Source of the DNA: Blastococcus sp. CPCC 205250
GTDB taxonomy: Bacteria; Actinomycetota; Actinomycetes; Mycobacteriales; Geodermatophilaceae
Direction of reading: 5' to 3'
NCBI RefSeq assembly: GCF_019799925.1
Contig: NZ_JABGCG010000005.1
Coordinates: 168,318-232,317, forward strand
DNA length: 64,000 nucleotides
In this document: positions 16,353-23,319 of the stretch, one piece after another
How positions within the stretch are numbered: position 1 is the stretch's first letter
Layout: the number at the start of each line of letters is the position of its first letter
Position numbers and translations under genes: made by a program
Notes under the pieces: generated by a model
What the model saw: the letters and a program-made list of their open reading frames with translations, nothing else
Database searches by the model: none
Told to the model about the DNA's origin: nothing

Positions 16353-17627
16353 TCAGGCGGCGGTCGCGACGTCCCGCCGGCCCAGCCGGACGGCCCGCGC
16401 GAACAGGAGCCAGCAGGGCGGGAGGACGAGGGCCGCGGCGAGCACGAAGCCCAGGGCGGCGCCCGGAGCACCGGCGCGCTGGGCGCCGATGGCGGAGAGG
16501 GCGAGGATCAGGGGGCCGAGCAGGGCGTTGATCCACACGCTGTAGGAGACCCGGTTGAGGGCCCGCATCACGGCGGTGGCGCCGACGGAGGCACCGGTCA
16601 GGCAGGCGAAGACGATCATGGCGGGCAGGGCGTCGCGGGCACTGGTCCAGGTGGCCCCGAGCAGCGCCTCCCCCACGGAGTCGGGGAGCAGCAGCAGCAC
16701 CCCGCCCCAGAACGCGTCGACGGCGACCAGGACCCCGCTCACGGCCAGGCCGACCTGGACCAGCTGCCGCTTGGGCGGGTTGCGCCGGACGAGCTCGGGG
16801 ATGACGAAGGACGCGACCGCGAAGCCCACGATGTTGAGCGGGCCCAGCAGCGTCTGCGCGGCCCGCAGCGCTCCGACGGCGTCCACGCCGCCGAGGACGG
16901 CGATGAGCACGAAGGCCAGCTGCACCGCGCCCAGGATCACCAGGCCGTTGAGCGTGGAGGGCAGGCTGACGTCGGTGTGGTCGCGCAGCCACCGGTTGGC
17001 GGTGCGGTAGGTGGGCGCCTCGCCGTTCTGGCGCGCCCCGAAGACGGCCGCAGCCAGTGCCGCCCCCGCCCAGGCGAGCACGAAGGGGACCGCCCGGTCG
17101 GCGCCCAGCAGCAGGAGCGCGCCGACGGCCACGGCCTGCAGGAGGGTCCACACGAGGTCGTTGACGAAGGCGGCCTGCGGGGTGCCCCGGGAGACGAACG
17201 CCGTCCGCCAGGTGTCCTGCAGGACGAGGGCGGGCAGCAGGATGCCGACCGCCAGCAGGACCCCGCGCAGCGAGGGGTACACCAGCAGCCCGGCCCCGAT
17301 GGTCAGGAGGCCGGCCACGGCGCCGATCAGCACGGACACGCCACCCGCCGCGGCGGCCGTGCGGATCTGCCTGCCAGGCTCCGCTCCGGAGTACCGGATG
17401 ACCAGCACCTGACCGCACGGCCCCTGGGCGACCGCGACCACGAAGCTGTAGACGGAGAAGGCCAGCGCGAACGCCCCGAACTCCGCCTCGGAGACCATGC
17501 GGGCGATGACGAAGGTCAGGCCCGCGTTCGCCAGGCTCGACACCGCCTGGTCGGCGACGACCCAGAGACCGCGGTCCCGCAGCGCCCGCCGTCCGCTGCG
17601 GGGCCGGGTCAGGGTCGGTTCACTCAT
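16353..17627 (-). CDS. Wzx-type polysaccharide flippase
   Basis: 424 residues, about 12 membrane helices, RBS GAGGTGCC before ATG 17627. GLWVVADQAVSSLANAGLTF and EFGAFALAFSVYSFVVA closely parallel the flippase at 2407-3750, and ALVLQDTWRTAFVSRGTPQAAF parallels its LLVHDGWRSVFIAQGRPQRA. They are paralogues of the PST flippase group that export lipid-linked repeats. The gene lies 27 bases after the sugar transferase and 36 before the GT4, so the three are one transcription unit. Confidence 0.88.
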   Translation of the reverse strand: MSEPTLTRPRSGRRALRDRGLWVVADQAVSSLANAGLTFVIARMVSEAEFGAFALAFSVYSFVVAVAQGPCGQVLVIRYSGAEPGRQIRTAAAAGGVSVLIGAVAGLLTIGAGLLVYPSLRGVLLAVGILLPALVLQDTWRTAFVSRGTPQAAFVNDLVWTLLQAVAVGALLLLGADRAVPFVLAWAGAALAAAVFGARQNGEAPTYRTANRWLRDHTDVSLPSTLNGLVILGAVQLAFVLIAVLGGVDAVGALRAAQTLLGPLNIVGFAVASFVIPELVRRNPPKRQLVQVGLAVSGVLVAVDAFWGGVLLLLPDSVGEALLGATWTSARDALPAMIVFACLTGASVGATAVMRALNRVSYSVWINALLGPLILALSAIGAQRAGAPGAALGFVLAAALVLPPCWLLFARAVRLGRRDVATAA

Positions 17628-17654
17628 CTGCGGGGCACCTCACTCGCACTGCCG

Positions 17655-19157
17655 TCATGCGCCCGAACCCCGGAACACCGAGCTCACGGTCCGGATCATG
17701 ATCTTGATGTCGAGCCAGAGGGACCAGTTCTCGATGTAGTAGTTGTCGAAGCGGGCCCGCTCGGCGATGGAGGTGTCGCCGCGCAGGTTGTGGATCTGCG
17801 CCCAGCCCGTGAGCCCGGACGGCACGCGGTGCCGGGCATGGTAGCTGGGGTACAGGTCGCGGAACTGCGAGACGAAGTGCGGCCGCTCCGGCCGCGGGCC
17901 GACGAGGCTCATGTCCCCGGACAGCACGTTGAACAGCTGGGGCAGCTCGTCGAGCGAGGTCTTGCGCAGAAGGCGCCCGAGCCGGCCGAGCCGGTGGTCC
18001 TGGGCGATGTTCCAGTTCGTCGCCGACTCGTTCTCGTCGGCCGGCCGCATCGACCGGAACTTCAGCACCGTGAAGGAGCGGCCGTCGACGCCGACGCGCT
18101 CCTGCCGGAAGAGCACCCCCGGGCCGCCGTCGATCCGCACGGCGAGGGCGATCAGCGCCAGGACCGGGGCGAGCAGGAACAGCGTGATGCCCGAGAGGAC
18201 GACGTCCACGGCGCGCTTCAGCCGCCAGCCCGGCGTCCGGTAGGTGGCCCGGCGCAGGCGGATGAGCGGGATGCCCCAGAGCTGCTCCATGTCCGAGCCG
18301 ACGTTGTGCAGCTCGAAGAACCGCGGCACGAGGAACAGCTCGCACCGGTGCCGGCCGCAGGTGCGGATGAGGTCGACCATCTCCGACTCCTTGTGCGAGG
18401 AGAACGCGACGACGACGTGCGTGACCGCCCCTCGCTCGAGGACGTCCGAGAGGGACCAGGGGCCGCCCAGGACGGGCAGGCCGGAGCGCCCGCCGGTCAT
18501 CCGCGGGTCGGCGTCGAGGAACCCGACCGGGCACAGCCCGTACTCGGGGTGGTCCTGCAGCACCTCGGCGATCTGGCTGCCGACGTGCCCGGCGCCGATG
18601 ACCAGGGTCCGGTGCGTCGGGCGTCCGCGGTGGCGGAGCGCCTTCACCGTGGCGTACGCCGCGGCCCGCAGCGCGAGGACGAGGAGCCCGACGAGGCACA
18701 CCGCCCCCACGAAGTCCCAGTCGACCAGGTAGCCGAGCGCCGACACGCCCGACCACGCCATGTCGGCGAGGATCGCCACACCGGCGGCGGCCAGCCACCG
18801 CCCCGCGATGCGCGGCAGGTCGTCGAGGATCGACAGGGTCAGCCGGGGGCGGTGCAGACCGCCGAGCCAGAGCAGCCCGAGCAGGGCCGAGCCGAACAGC
18901 GCCATGAGGCGCCAGGACGCCGGCATCGCCAGGACGCCGATGGTCACGGCGATGAGGTCCGTGGCCAGGATCAGCGCCGCCGGGACGCGGCGGGCGTAGC
19001 GGGAGCGCCGGCGGCGCGCGCGCAGGGTCGCCTCGGTCCCGGGCGGTGGCACCAGGTCGGCGAGGGGGTCGGCGGCGGGCGGCGGCCCGACCGGGGGCCG
19101 CGGGATGGCGGGGATCGGGTGGGTGGTGGCGGAGCGGCTGTGCGACGAGCTGGGCAC
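17655..19157 (-). CDS. Polyprenyl glycosylphosphotransferase (sugar transferase, WbaP/CpsE type)
   Basis: 500 residues from GTG 19157 with RBS GAGGAG. The N-terminal Pro-rich cytoplasmic tail is followed by four hydrophobic segments, a Rossmann-like CoA-binding domain (RTLVIGAGHVGSQIAEVL), then the catalytic Bac_transf domain: KRAVDVVLSGITLFLLAPV, FRQERVGVDGRSFTVLKFRSM, KTSLDELPQLFNVLSGDMSLVGPRP and SGLTGWAQIHNLRGDTSI. It loads the first sugar-1-phosphate on undecaprenyl phosphate. Its type differs from 34701-36188 and 50437-51954, so it may use a different first sugar. Confidence 0.93.
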   Translation of the reverse strand: MPSSSHSRSATTHPIPAIPRPPVGPPPAADPLADLVPPPGTEATLRARRRRSRYARRVPAALILATDLIAVTIGVLAMPASWRLMALFGSALLGLLWLGGLHRPRLTLSILDDLPRIAGRWLAAAGVAILADMAWSGVSALGYLVDWDFVGAVCLVGLLVLALRAAAYATVKALRHRGRPTHRTLVIGAGHVGSQIAEVLQDHPEYGLCPVGFLDADPRMTGGRSGLPVLGGPWSLSDVLERGAVTHVVVAFSSHKESEMVDLIRTCGRHRCELFLVPRFFELHNVGSDMEQLWGIPLIRLRRATYRTPGWRLKRAVDVVLSGITLFLLAPVLALIALAVRIDGGPGVLFRQERVGVDGRSFTVLKFRSMRPADENESATNWNIAQDHRLGRLGRLLRKTSLDELPQLFNVLSGDMSLVGPRPERPHFVSQFRDLYPSYHARHRVPSGLTGWAQIHNLRGDTSIAERARFDNYYIENWSLWLDIKIMIRTVSSVFRGSGA

Positions 19158-19370
19158 GGGGCTCTCCTCACGAAGGTGACGGAGCGGTCAGGGCGGGTGC
19201 GAGCGGCGGGGCGGGGGACGGCGCTCGGTGGCGACGTCCGCGGCGCTGCGGGCTCGGCGGGGTGCAGGGGTCGTCGGGCGGGTGGACGCGGCGGGGACAC
19301 GGGCCGGGCGACGTCGGTGTCGACGGCGGCCGGTCCACCGGCGGTGGTCAGCGAGCCAGGCGCGGCGGCG
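19158..19370. other. Intergenic region, no gene recognised
   Basis: 213 bases of very GC-rich sequence between the secreted low-complexity protein and the sugar transferase, both minus strand. Only the Shine-Dalgarno of the sugar transferase is clear. No terminator hairpin stands out. Confidence 0.35.
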
Positions 19371-20510
19371 TCAGTCCGGCCAGGGCGCGGCAGCACCGGC
19401 CTGCCCGCCGTCCGGCCCACTGCCGTCCGAGGGTCTGGTGCCGGGGAGCGCGGGGCGGGCGATGCCGGCGGAGATCGCGGACACCGCCGCGACGAGGTCG
19501 GGTCCGTGCGAGCCGCCGCCCGGACCGCCGCCGCCGGCGCCGGGGGCCGAGCCGGGGTGTCCCGACGGTGCGGCGGGCACCGGCGGGAAGGGCTGCTGGG
19601 GACCGGGGTCGGCCGGGGGCTCGGGGGCCGACGGGACGGCGCGCGCCACGACGGTCGCCGTGGCGGTCGCGTGGCGGACGGTCGTCACACCCGTCGGAGC
19701 CGACGGCGGGTCCCGCCACAGCGGGCCGGAGATGTGTGCGGCGTCCGCGACACCCACGAGCGGGAGGGAGCCGGCCGCGTCGTCGACGGGACCGGTCGCC
19801 ACGGGCACGGTGGGGCTCCCGGTCGCGGCGGGGACGGATGCCGGATCGGCCGCGGGAACCGTGGGAGCGGGCTCGGCCACCGGGACGGCGGGAGCAGGCG
19901 CGGGCTCGGCCACCGGAGCGGCGGGAGGACTCCCGGGCTCGGTGCCGCCCGCGCCGGGGGTGGTACCGGACGGCGGGGTCACGGGCGCGGGCGCGACGCC
20001 GTTCCCCGGCGTCTGCGGTCTCCCGTGGCCCGGGGTGCCCGCAGCCTCGTCGCCACCGGACTCGTCGGCGCCGGACTCCTCGGTCCCGGACTCCTCGGTG
20101 CCGGACCCGTCGGTGCCGGACCCGTCGGTGCCGGACCCGTCGGTGCCGGACCCGTCGGTCCCGGACTCGTCGGAGGTGGGCTGCGCGGGCTCCGGCGGAG
20201 CCGGGGAGACGTCCTCGGAGGTGCCGGGACCAGCAGCGTGTGACGGGAGGGCGGGTCTGCCGTTGCCGGCCTGCGCCGGCCGCGCCGGGTGCTCGGGCCG
20301 CGAGACCGAGGACGCGGGCGAGGGCCGGTCCGCCGCCGGGCTGCCTCCGCCCGCCGCAGCAGCAGCCGCCGGGGGCTGGTCGGCCTGGGCCGCGCTCGCG
20401 GCGAGCACGAGCAGCACGCCGAACGCGAACGCGAGCGCGACGGTCAGCAGGGCCCGGCGCCAGAACCAGCGGACGTCCGCCGGCCGGGTGGAGGCGCCTG
20501 GGTGGTGCAT
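19371..20510 (-). CDS. Secreted Ala/Pro/Gly-rich protein with tandem SGTDG repeats
   Basis: 379 residues from ATG 20510. The N-terminus has WFWRRALLTVALAFAFGVLLVLAASAAQAD, a basic region plus a hydrophobic signal sequence with an AxA cleavage site. The mature part is low complexity: Pro/Ala/Ser/Thr/Glu, with four 15-base units coding SGTDG and flanking ESGTEESG-type variants, then Pro-Val-Ala-Glu repeats. No catalytic motif was seen. It could be a cell-wall-spanning or matrix protein; no function can be assigned. It lies upstream of and in line with the sugar transferase unit. Confidence 0.65.
   Translation of the reverse strand: MHHPGASTRPADVRWFWRRALLTVALAFAFGVLLVLAASAAQADQPPAAAAAAGGGSPAADRPSPASSVSRPEHPARPAQAGNGRPALPSHAAGPGTSEDVSPAPPEPAQPTSDESGTDGSGTDGSGTDGSGTDGSGTEESGTEESGADESGGDEAAGTPGHGRPQTPGNGVAPAPVTPPSGTTPGAGGTEPGSPPAAPVAEPAPAPAVPVAEPAPTVPAADPASVPAATGSPTVPVATGPVDDAAGSLPLVGVADAAHISGPLWRDPPSAPTGVTTVRHATATATVVARAVPSAPEPPADPGPQQPFPPVPAAPSGHPGSAPGAGGGGPGGGSHGPDLVAAVSAISAGIARPALPGTRPSDGSGPDGGQAGAAAPWPD
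20101..20160. repeat. 15-bp tandem repeat, four copies, in the secreted protein gene
   Basis: The unit CCGGACCCGTCGGTG is repeated four times with only the last base of the final copy changed. On the minus strand it codes for a five-residue repeat (Gly/Ser/Thr/Asp). Near-perfect DNA identity, including third codon positions, indicates recent expansion by slippage, so copy number probably varies between strains. Confidence 0.9.
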
Positions 20511-20709
20511 GCGGTGGTCCCGATCTCGTCGCGTGGATGACGTCTCTCGCCACCTGGAGACCATCAACGTCGACGGACTGCTCGACCTGCCTACCCGGGG
20601 GCAGGCCGCTGAATCACGCGCGACCGGAATGGGACGCACGCCACGTCCCGCCGGATGCCGGGCGGGCCGAAACCGCATGGATGCGGCCGGGCGTGGACAG
20701 GACACCGGC
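20511..20709. promoter_or_regulatory. Divergent intergenic region
   Basis: 199 bases between the start of the secreted repeat protein (minus) and the GT4 gene (plus). Both promoters must lie here. GACGTCTCTCGCCACC and GGAGACCATCAACGTCGACGG are the least GC-rich stretches. No convincing -10/-35 pair was seen and no further gene. Confidence 0.3.
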
Positions 20710-21912
20710 ATGCCGTCGCTCCTCCGCCGGGTTCCCGGTCGCCGACCTGCCGTCGTGTCCGACGCCGGCCCCCGGCCGGTCCTCATGCCGGGGGACCACC
20801 TCAAGGAGAGCGGCGGGGCGAGGGTCTTCCAGACGATCGTCACCCGGTTGCCGTCGATGGGCGTGCCCACGCACCAGTTCGTCCTCCTCCGGACCGACGA
20901 CGGCAGCGCGGAGGTCTCGCCCGACGCCGCGGTCCCGCTGACGTACGGCAGCGACGCGGCCCGGCTCCGCGGTGGGCTGGGCCCCGGGTTCCTCAGGCTG
21001 GTGCAGCTCGCCCGGCGGGCCTCGGTCGTGTTCGTCGCGAGCGAGATCGGGACGAGCCTCCTGCTGGGCTTCGCCGCGGCCCGCCTCACGCGGCGCCCCT
21101 TCGCCCTGCTCGTGCAGAACCGGCTCTCCAGCTCGGTCGACCAGTGGGTGCAGCCGGCCCTGCGCGGGCCCACCCGCTGGGTGCACGCGCACGCCGACCT
21201 CGTGATGTGCGTGTCCGAGGGCCTGGTGGCGGAGGTGGTCGCCAACGGCCTGCCCGCCGACCGCGCCGTCGTCGTCGGCATGGGGGTGGACGTCGACGAG
21301 CTGCTGGCCGCGGCCCAGCGGCCCAGCCCCGTGGCGGTGGAGGCCCCGTACCTCGTGGCCGTGGGCCGGCTGGGGGCGCAGAAGGGCTTCGACGTCCTCA
21401 TCCGGGCGCACGCGGCGATCCGCGGGCAGGCGCCCGACCACCGGCTGGTCATCGTCGGCGAGGGACCCGACCACGACGAGCTGGTCCGGTCGGCCCACGA
21501 GCTCGGGGTCGCCGACACCGTGCTGTTCACCGGCTTCCTCGACGACCCGCAACCGCTCATCTCGCGCGCGGCGGCGTTCGTCCTGTCCTCCCGCTACGAG
21601 GGCATGGGCCTGGTGGTGCTCGAGGCCCTGGCCCACGGGGTGCCGGTCATCGCGACCGACTGCGTCACCGGACCGCGCATGCTCCTGCAGGACGGCGCGC
21701 TGGGTGACCTCGTCCCGGTGGACGACGTCGACGCCCTGGCCGGGGCCCTGGCCGCTCACCTCGCCTCCCCCGGGCGCCTCCGCGACAAGGCCGCGGGCGG
21801 GGAGGCCCGCGCCCGCGAGTTCGGTCCGGACCGCTGGGTCGCCGGGGTTCGCGACCAGCTGCTCCGGCTCGCCGGCGGAGCGGCGCAGCCGGCGGCGGTC
21901 AGCCGGCGGTGA
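20710..21912 (+). CDS. Glycosyltransferase family 4
   Basis: About 400 residues. N-terminal acceptor domain (LKESGGARVFQTIVTRLPSM), donor domain starting YLVAVGRLGAQKGFDVLIRA, then VLSSRYEGMGLVVLEALAHG with the GT4 E-x7-E motif. The enzyme retains both domains and should add a hexose to a lipid-linked acceptor. The start is uncertain: ATG 20710 is used, with ATG 20677, GTG 20755 and ATG 20785 also in frame; none has a strong Shine-Dalgarno. The 3' end overlaps the convergent galE by 14 bases. Confidence 0.88.
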   Translation: MPSLLRRVPGRRPAVVSDAGPRPVLMPGDHLKESGGARVFQTIVTRLPSMGVPTHQFVLLRTDDGSAEVSPDAAVPLTYGSDAARLRGGLGPGFLRLVQLARRASVVFVASEIGTSLLLGFAAARLTRRPFALLVQNRLSSSVDQWVQPALRGPTRWVHAHADLVMCVSEGLVAEVVANGLPADRAVVVGMGVDVDELLAAAQRPSPVAVEAPYLVAVGRLGAQKGFDVLIRAHAAIRGQAPDHRLVIVGEGPDHDELVRSAHELGVADTVLFTGFLDDPQPLISRAAAFVLSSRYEGMGLVVLEALAHGVPVIATDCVTGPRMLLQDGALGDLVPVDDVDALAGALAAHLASPGRLRDKAAGGEARAREFGPDRWVAGVRDQLLRLAGGAAQPAAVSRR

Positions 21913-22876
21913 GGCGGTTCCACCCCTCCCACGCCGAGGCGACCATCTCCTCGACGCCGTACTGCGCCTCCCACCCCAGCTCGGCGGCCACCCGGTCGGC
22001 CGAGGCCACGACCCGCGCCGGGTCCCCGGCGCGCCGCGGCTCGACCACCGGCTCGGACCAGGCCTGGCCCGCCGTGCCCGACACCGAACGGATCAGCTCC
22101 ACCATCTCCCGCACCGACACACCCTCGCCGCGGCCCACGTTCGCCGTCAGCCCGCCGACCGCCCCCGAGGCCAGCGCCCGCGCGGCGGCGACGTGCGCCG
22201 AGGCGATGTCGGCCACGTGCACGAAGTCACGGACGCAGGTGCCGTCAGGGGTGTCGTGGTCCGCGCCGAAGATCCGCGGCGCCAGCCCGCGGTCCAGCTG
22301 CTGGAACACCATCGGCACCAGGTTCGACACGCCCCGGTCGGTGAGCTCCGGCCCGGCCGTCCCGGCGACGTTGAAGTAGCGCAGGTTCGCGTACCGCAGC
22401 CCGGTGGCGCGGGCGGTGTCGGCCACCATCCACTCCCCCACCAGCTTCGTCGTCCCGTAGGGGTTCACCGGCCGGCACCCGACGTCCTCGGTGACCAGGT
22501 CGACGTCGGGCGCGCCGTACACGGCCGCACTGGAGGAGAAGACGAACGACCCCACACCCGCCGCCGACGCCGCCTCCAGCACCACCCGCAGGCCCTCGAC
22601 GTTCTCCCGGTAGTAGTGCAGCGGCCGGCGGACCGACTCCTCGACCTGCTTCTTCCCGGCCACGTGCACGATCCCGCGCACGCCGTGCTCGCGCAGGGTC
22701 CGCCCGACGAGGTCCGCGTCCAGCACGCTGCCGACGACCAGCGGGACACCGGGGAGGCGCCCGGGGTCACCGCTGGACAGGTCGTCGAGCACGACCACAT
22801 CGGCACCGTCGGCGCGCATCGCGCGGACCACGTGCGCACCGATGTAGCCGGCTCCCCCGGTGAGGAGCCAGGTCAT
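21899..22876 (-). CDS. galE: UDP-glucose 4-epimerase
   Basis: 325 residues from ATG 22876. NAD-binding Rossmann start (LLTGGAGYIGAHVV), catalytic Ser context FVFSSSAAVYG, Tyr140 and Lys144 in NPYGTTKLVGEW, and the substrate-side segments NLRYFNVAGT and DGTCVRDFVHVADIA. All are diagnostic of GalE, a short-chain dehydrogenase/reductase that interconverts UDP-glucose and UDP-galactose (or the N-acetyl forms). It provides galactose-type donors for the neighbouring polysaccharide enzymes. Confidence 0.95.
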   Translation of the reverse strand: MTWLLTGGAGYIGAHVVRAMRADGADVVVLDDLSSGDPGRLPGVPLVVGSVLDADLVGRTLREHGVRGIVHVAGKKQVEESVRRPLHYYRENVEGLRVVLEAASAAGVGSFVFSSSAAVYGAPDVDLVTEDVGCRPVNPYGTTKLVGEWMVADTARATGLRYANLRYFNVAGTAGPELTDRGVSNLVPMVFQQLDRGLAPRIFGADHDTPDGTCVRDFVHVADIASAHVAAARALASGAVGGLTANVGRGEGVSVREMVELIRSVSGTAGQAWSEPVVEPRRAGDPARVVASADRVAAELGWEAQYGVEEMVASAWEGWNRLTAG

Positions 22877-22899
22877 GGCGCGAGGCTAACCGCGCGCCG

Positions 22900-22929
22900 G
22901 AGGACGGCGCCGGTGAGGACGGCGCCGGT
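22900..22929. repeat. Exact 15-bp tandem duplication
   Basis: GAGGACGGCGCCGGT occurs twice head to tail between the galE start and the stop of the small CxC protein gene. Each copy holds the palindrome GGCGCC. It may be a simple slippage product; an operator role is possible but unsupported. Confidence 0.7.
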
Positions 22930-23081
22930 CAGATCGAGGTGCGCGCCTGTCCGCACCCGCAGCGGTACACGCTCCCGTTGCCGAACGGCTCGTGGCCGAC
23001 CCAGCGGAAGCGGTGCACGTGCAGCCGCACTCCGCGCAGGCGCCACCCACGACTGCTCCTCGGCTGCGTCTCCACACTCAC
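22929..23081 (-). CDS. Small CxC-motif protein, paralogue of 53577-53714
   Basis: 50 residues if started at GTG 23081; GTG 23030 would give 33. The conserved core HVHRFRWVGHEPFGNGSVYR is followed by CGCGQARTSI at the C-terminus. The second copy at 53577 reads HQHAFRWTGDDPFSGSSLYA then CRCGQVRPGL, so the pattern FRW-G-PF-G-S-Y-CxCGQ-R is under selection. Paired CxC with upstream His suggests metal binding, but this is inference. No known family is recognised. The DNA just upstream of galE would also carry the galE promoter. Confidence 0.6.
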   Translation of the reverse strand: MSVETQPRSSRGWRLRGVRLHVHRFRWVGHEPFGNGSVYRCGCGQARTSI

Positions 23082-23319
23082 GGGGGTGAGTGTGACATCC
23101 CGACGCCCGACGTGGGGTGACGCTCCGTAGCGAATCGGGCCCTGTGAGCAGCGACAGTCCCAAGATCACTCCGATTGTCGGGGACGAAGGCCGTCTGACC
23201 AGGACCGATCCTGGCCCACCGGCCCCTGCGGGCGACTACGGTGCGTGAGCCGTCCGCCGGGAGCCGCACAGGCGCACCTCCTGGGGCCGGCACCGACCGT
23301 CGGACCAGGAAGGCCCTCG
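23082..23319. promoter_or_regulatory. Intergenic region upstream of the PIG-L deacetylase
   Basis: 238 bases with no gene recognised. It holds the promoter of the deacetylase gene, whose Shine-Dalgarno AGGAAGG lies at about 23306-23312. Bases 23131-23160 resemble 9631-9660 upstream of the GH26 lipoprotein. GGGGGTGAGTGTGACATCC near 23082 and GATCACTCCGATTGTCGG near 23164 are the AT-richer patches. No firm -10/-35 was found. Confidence 0.3.
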
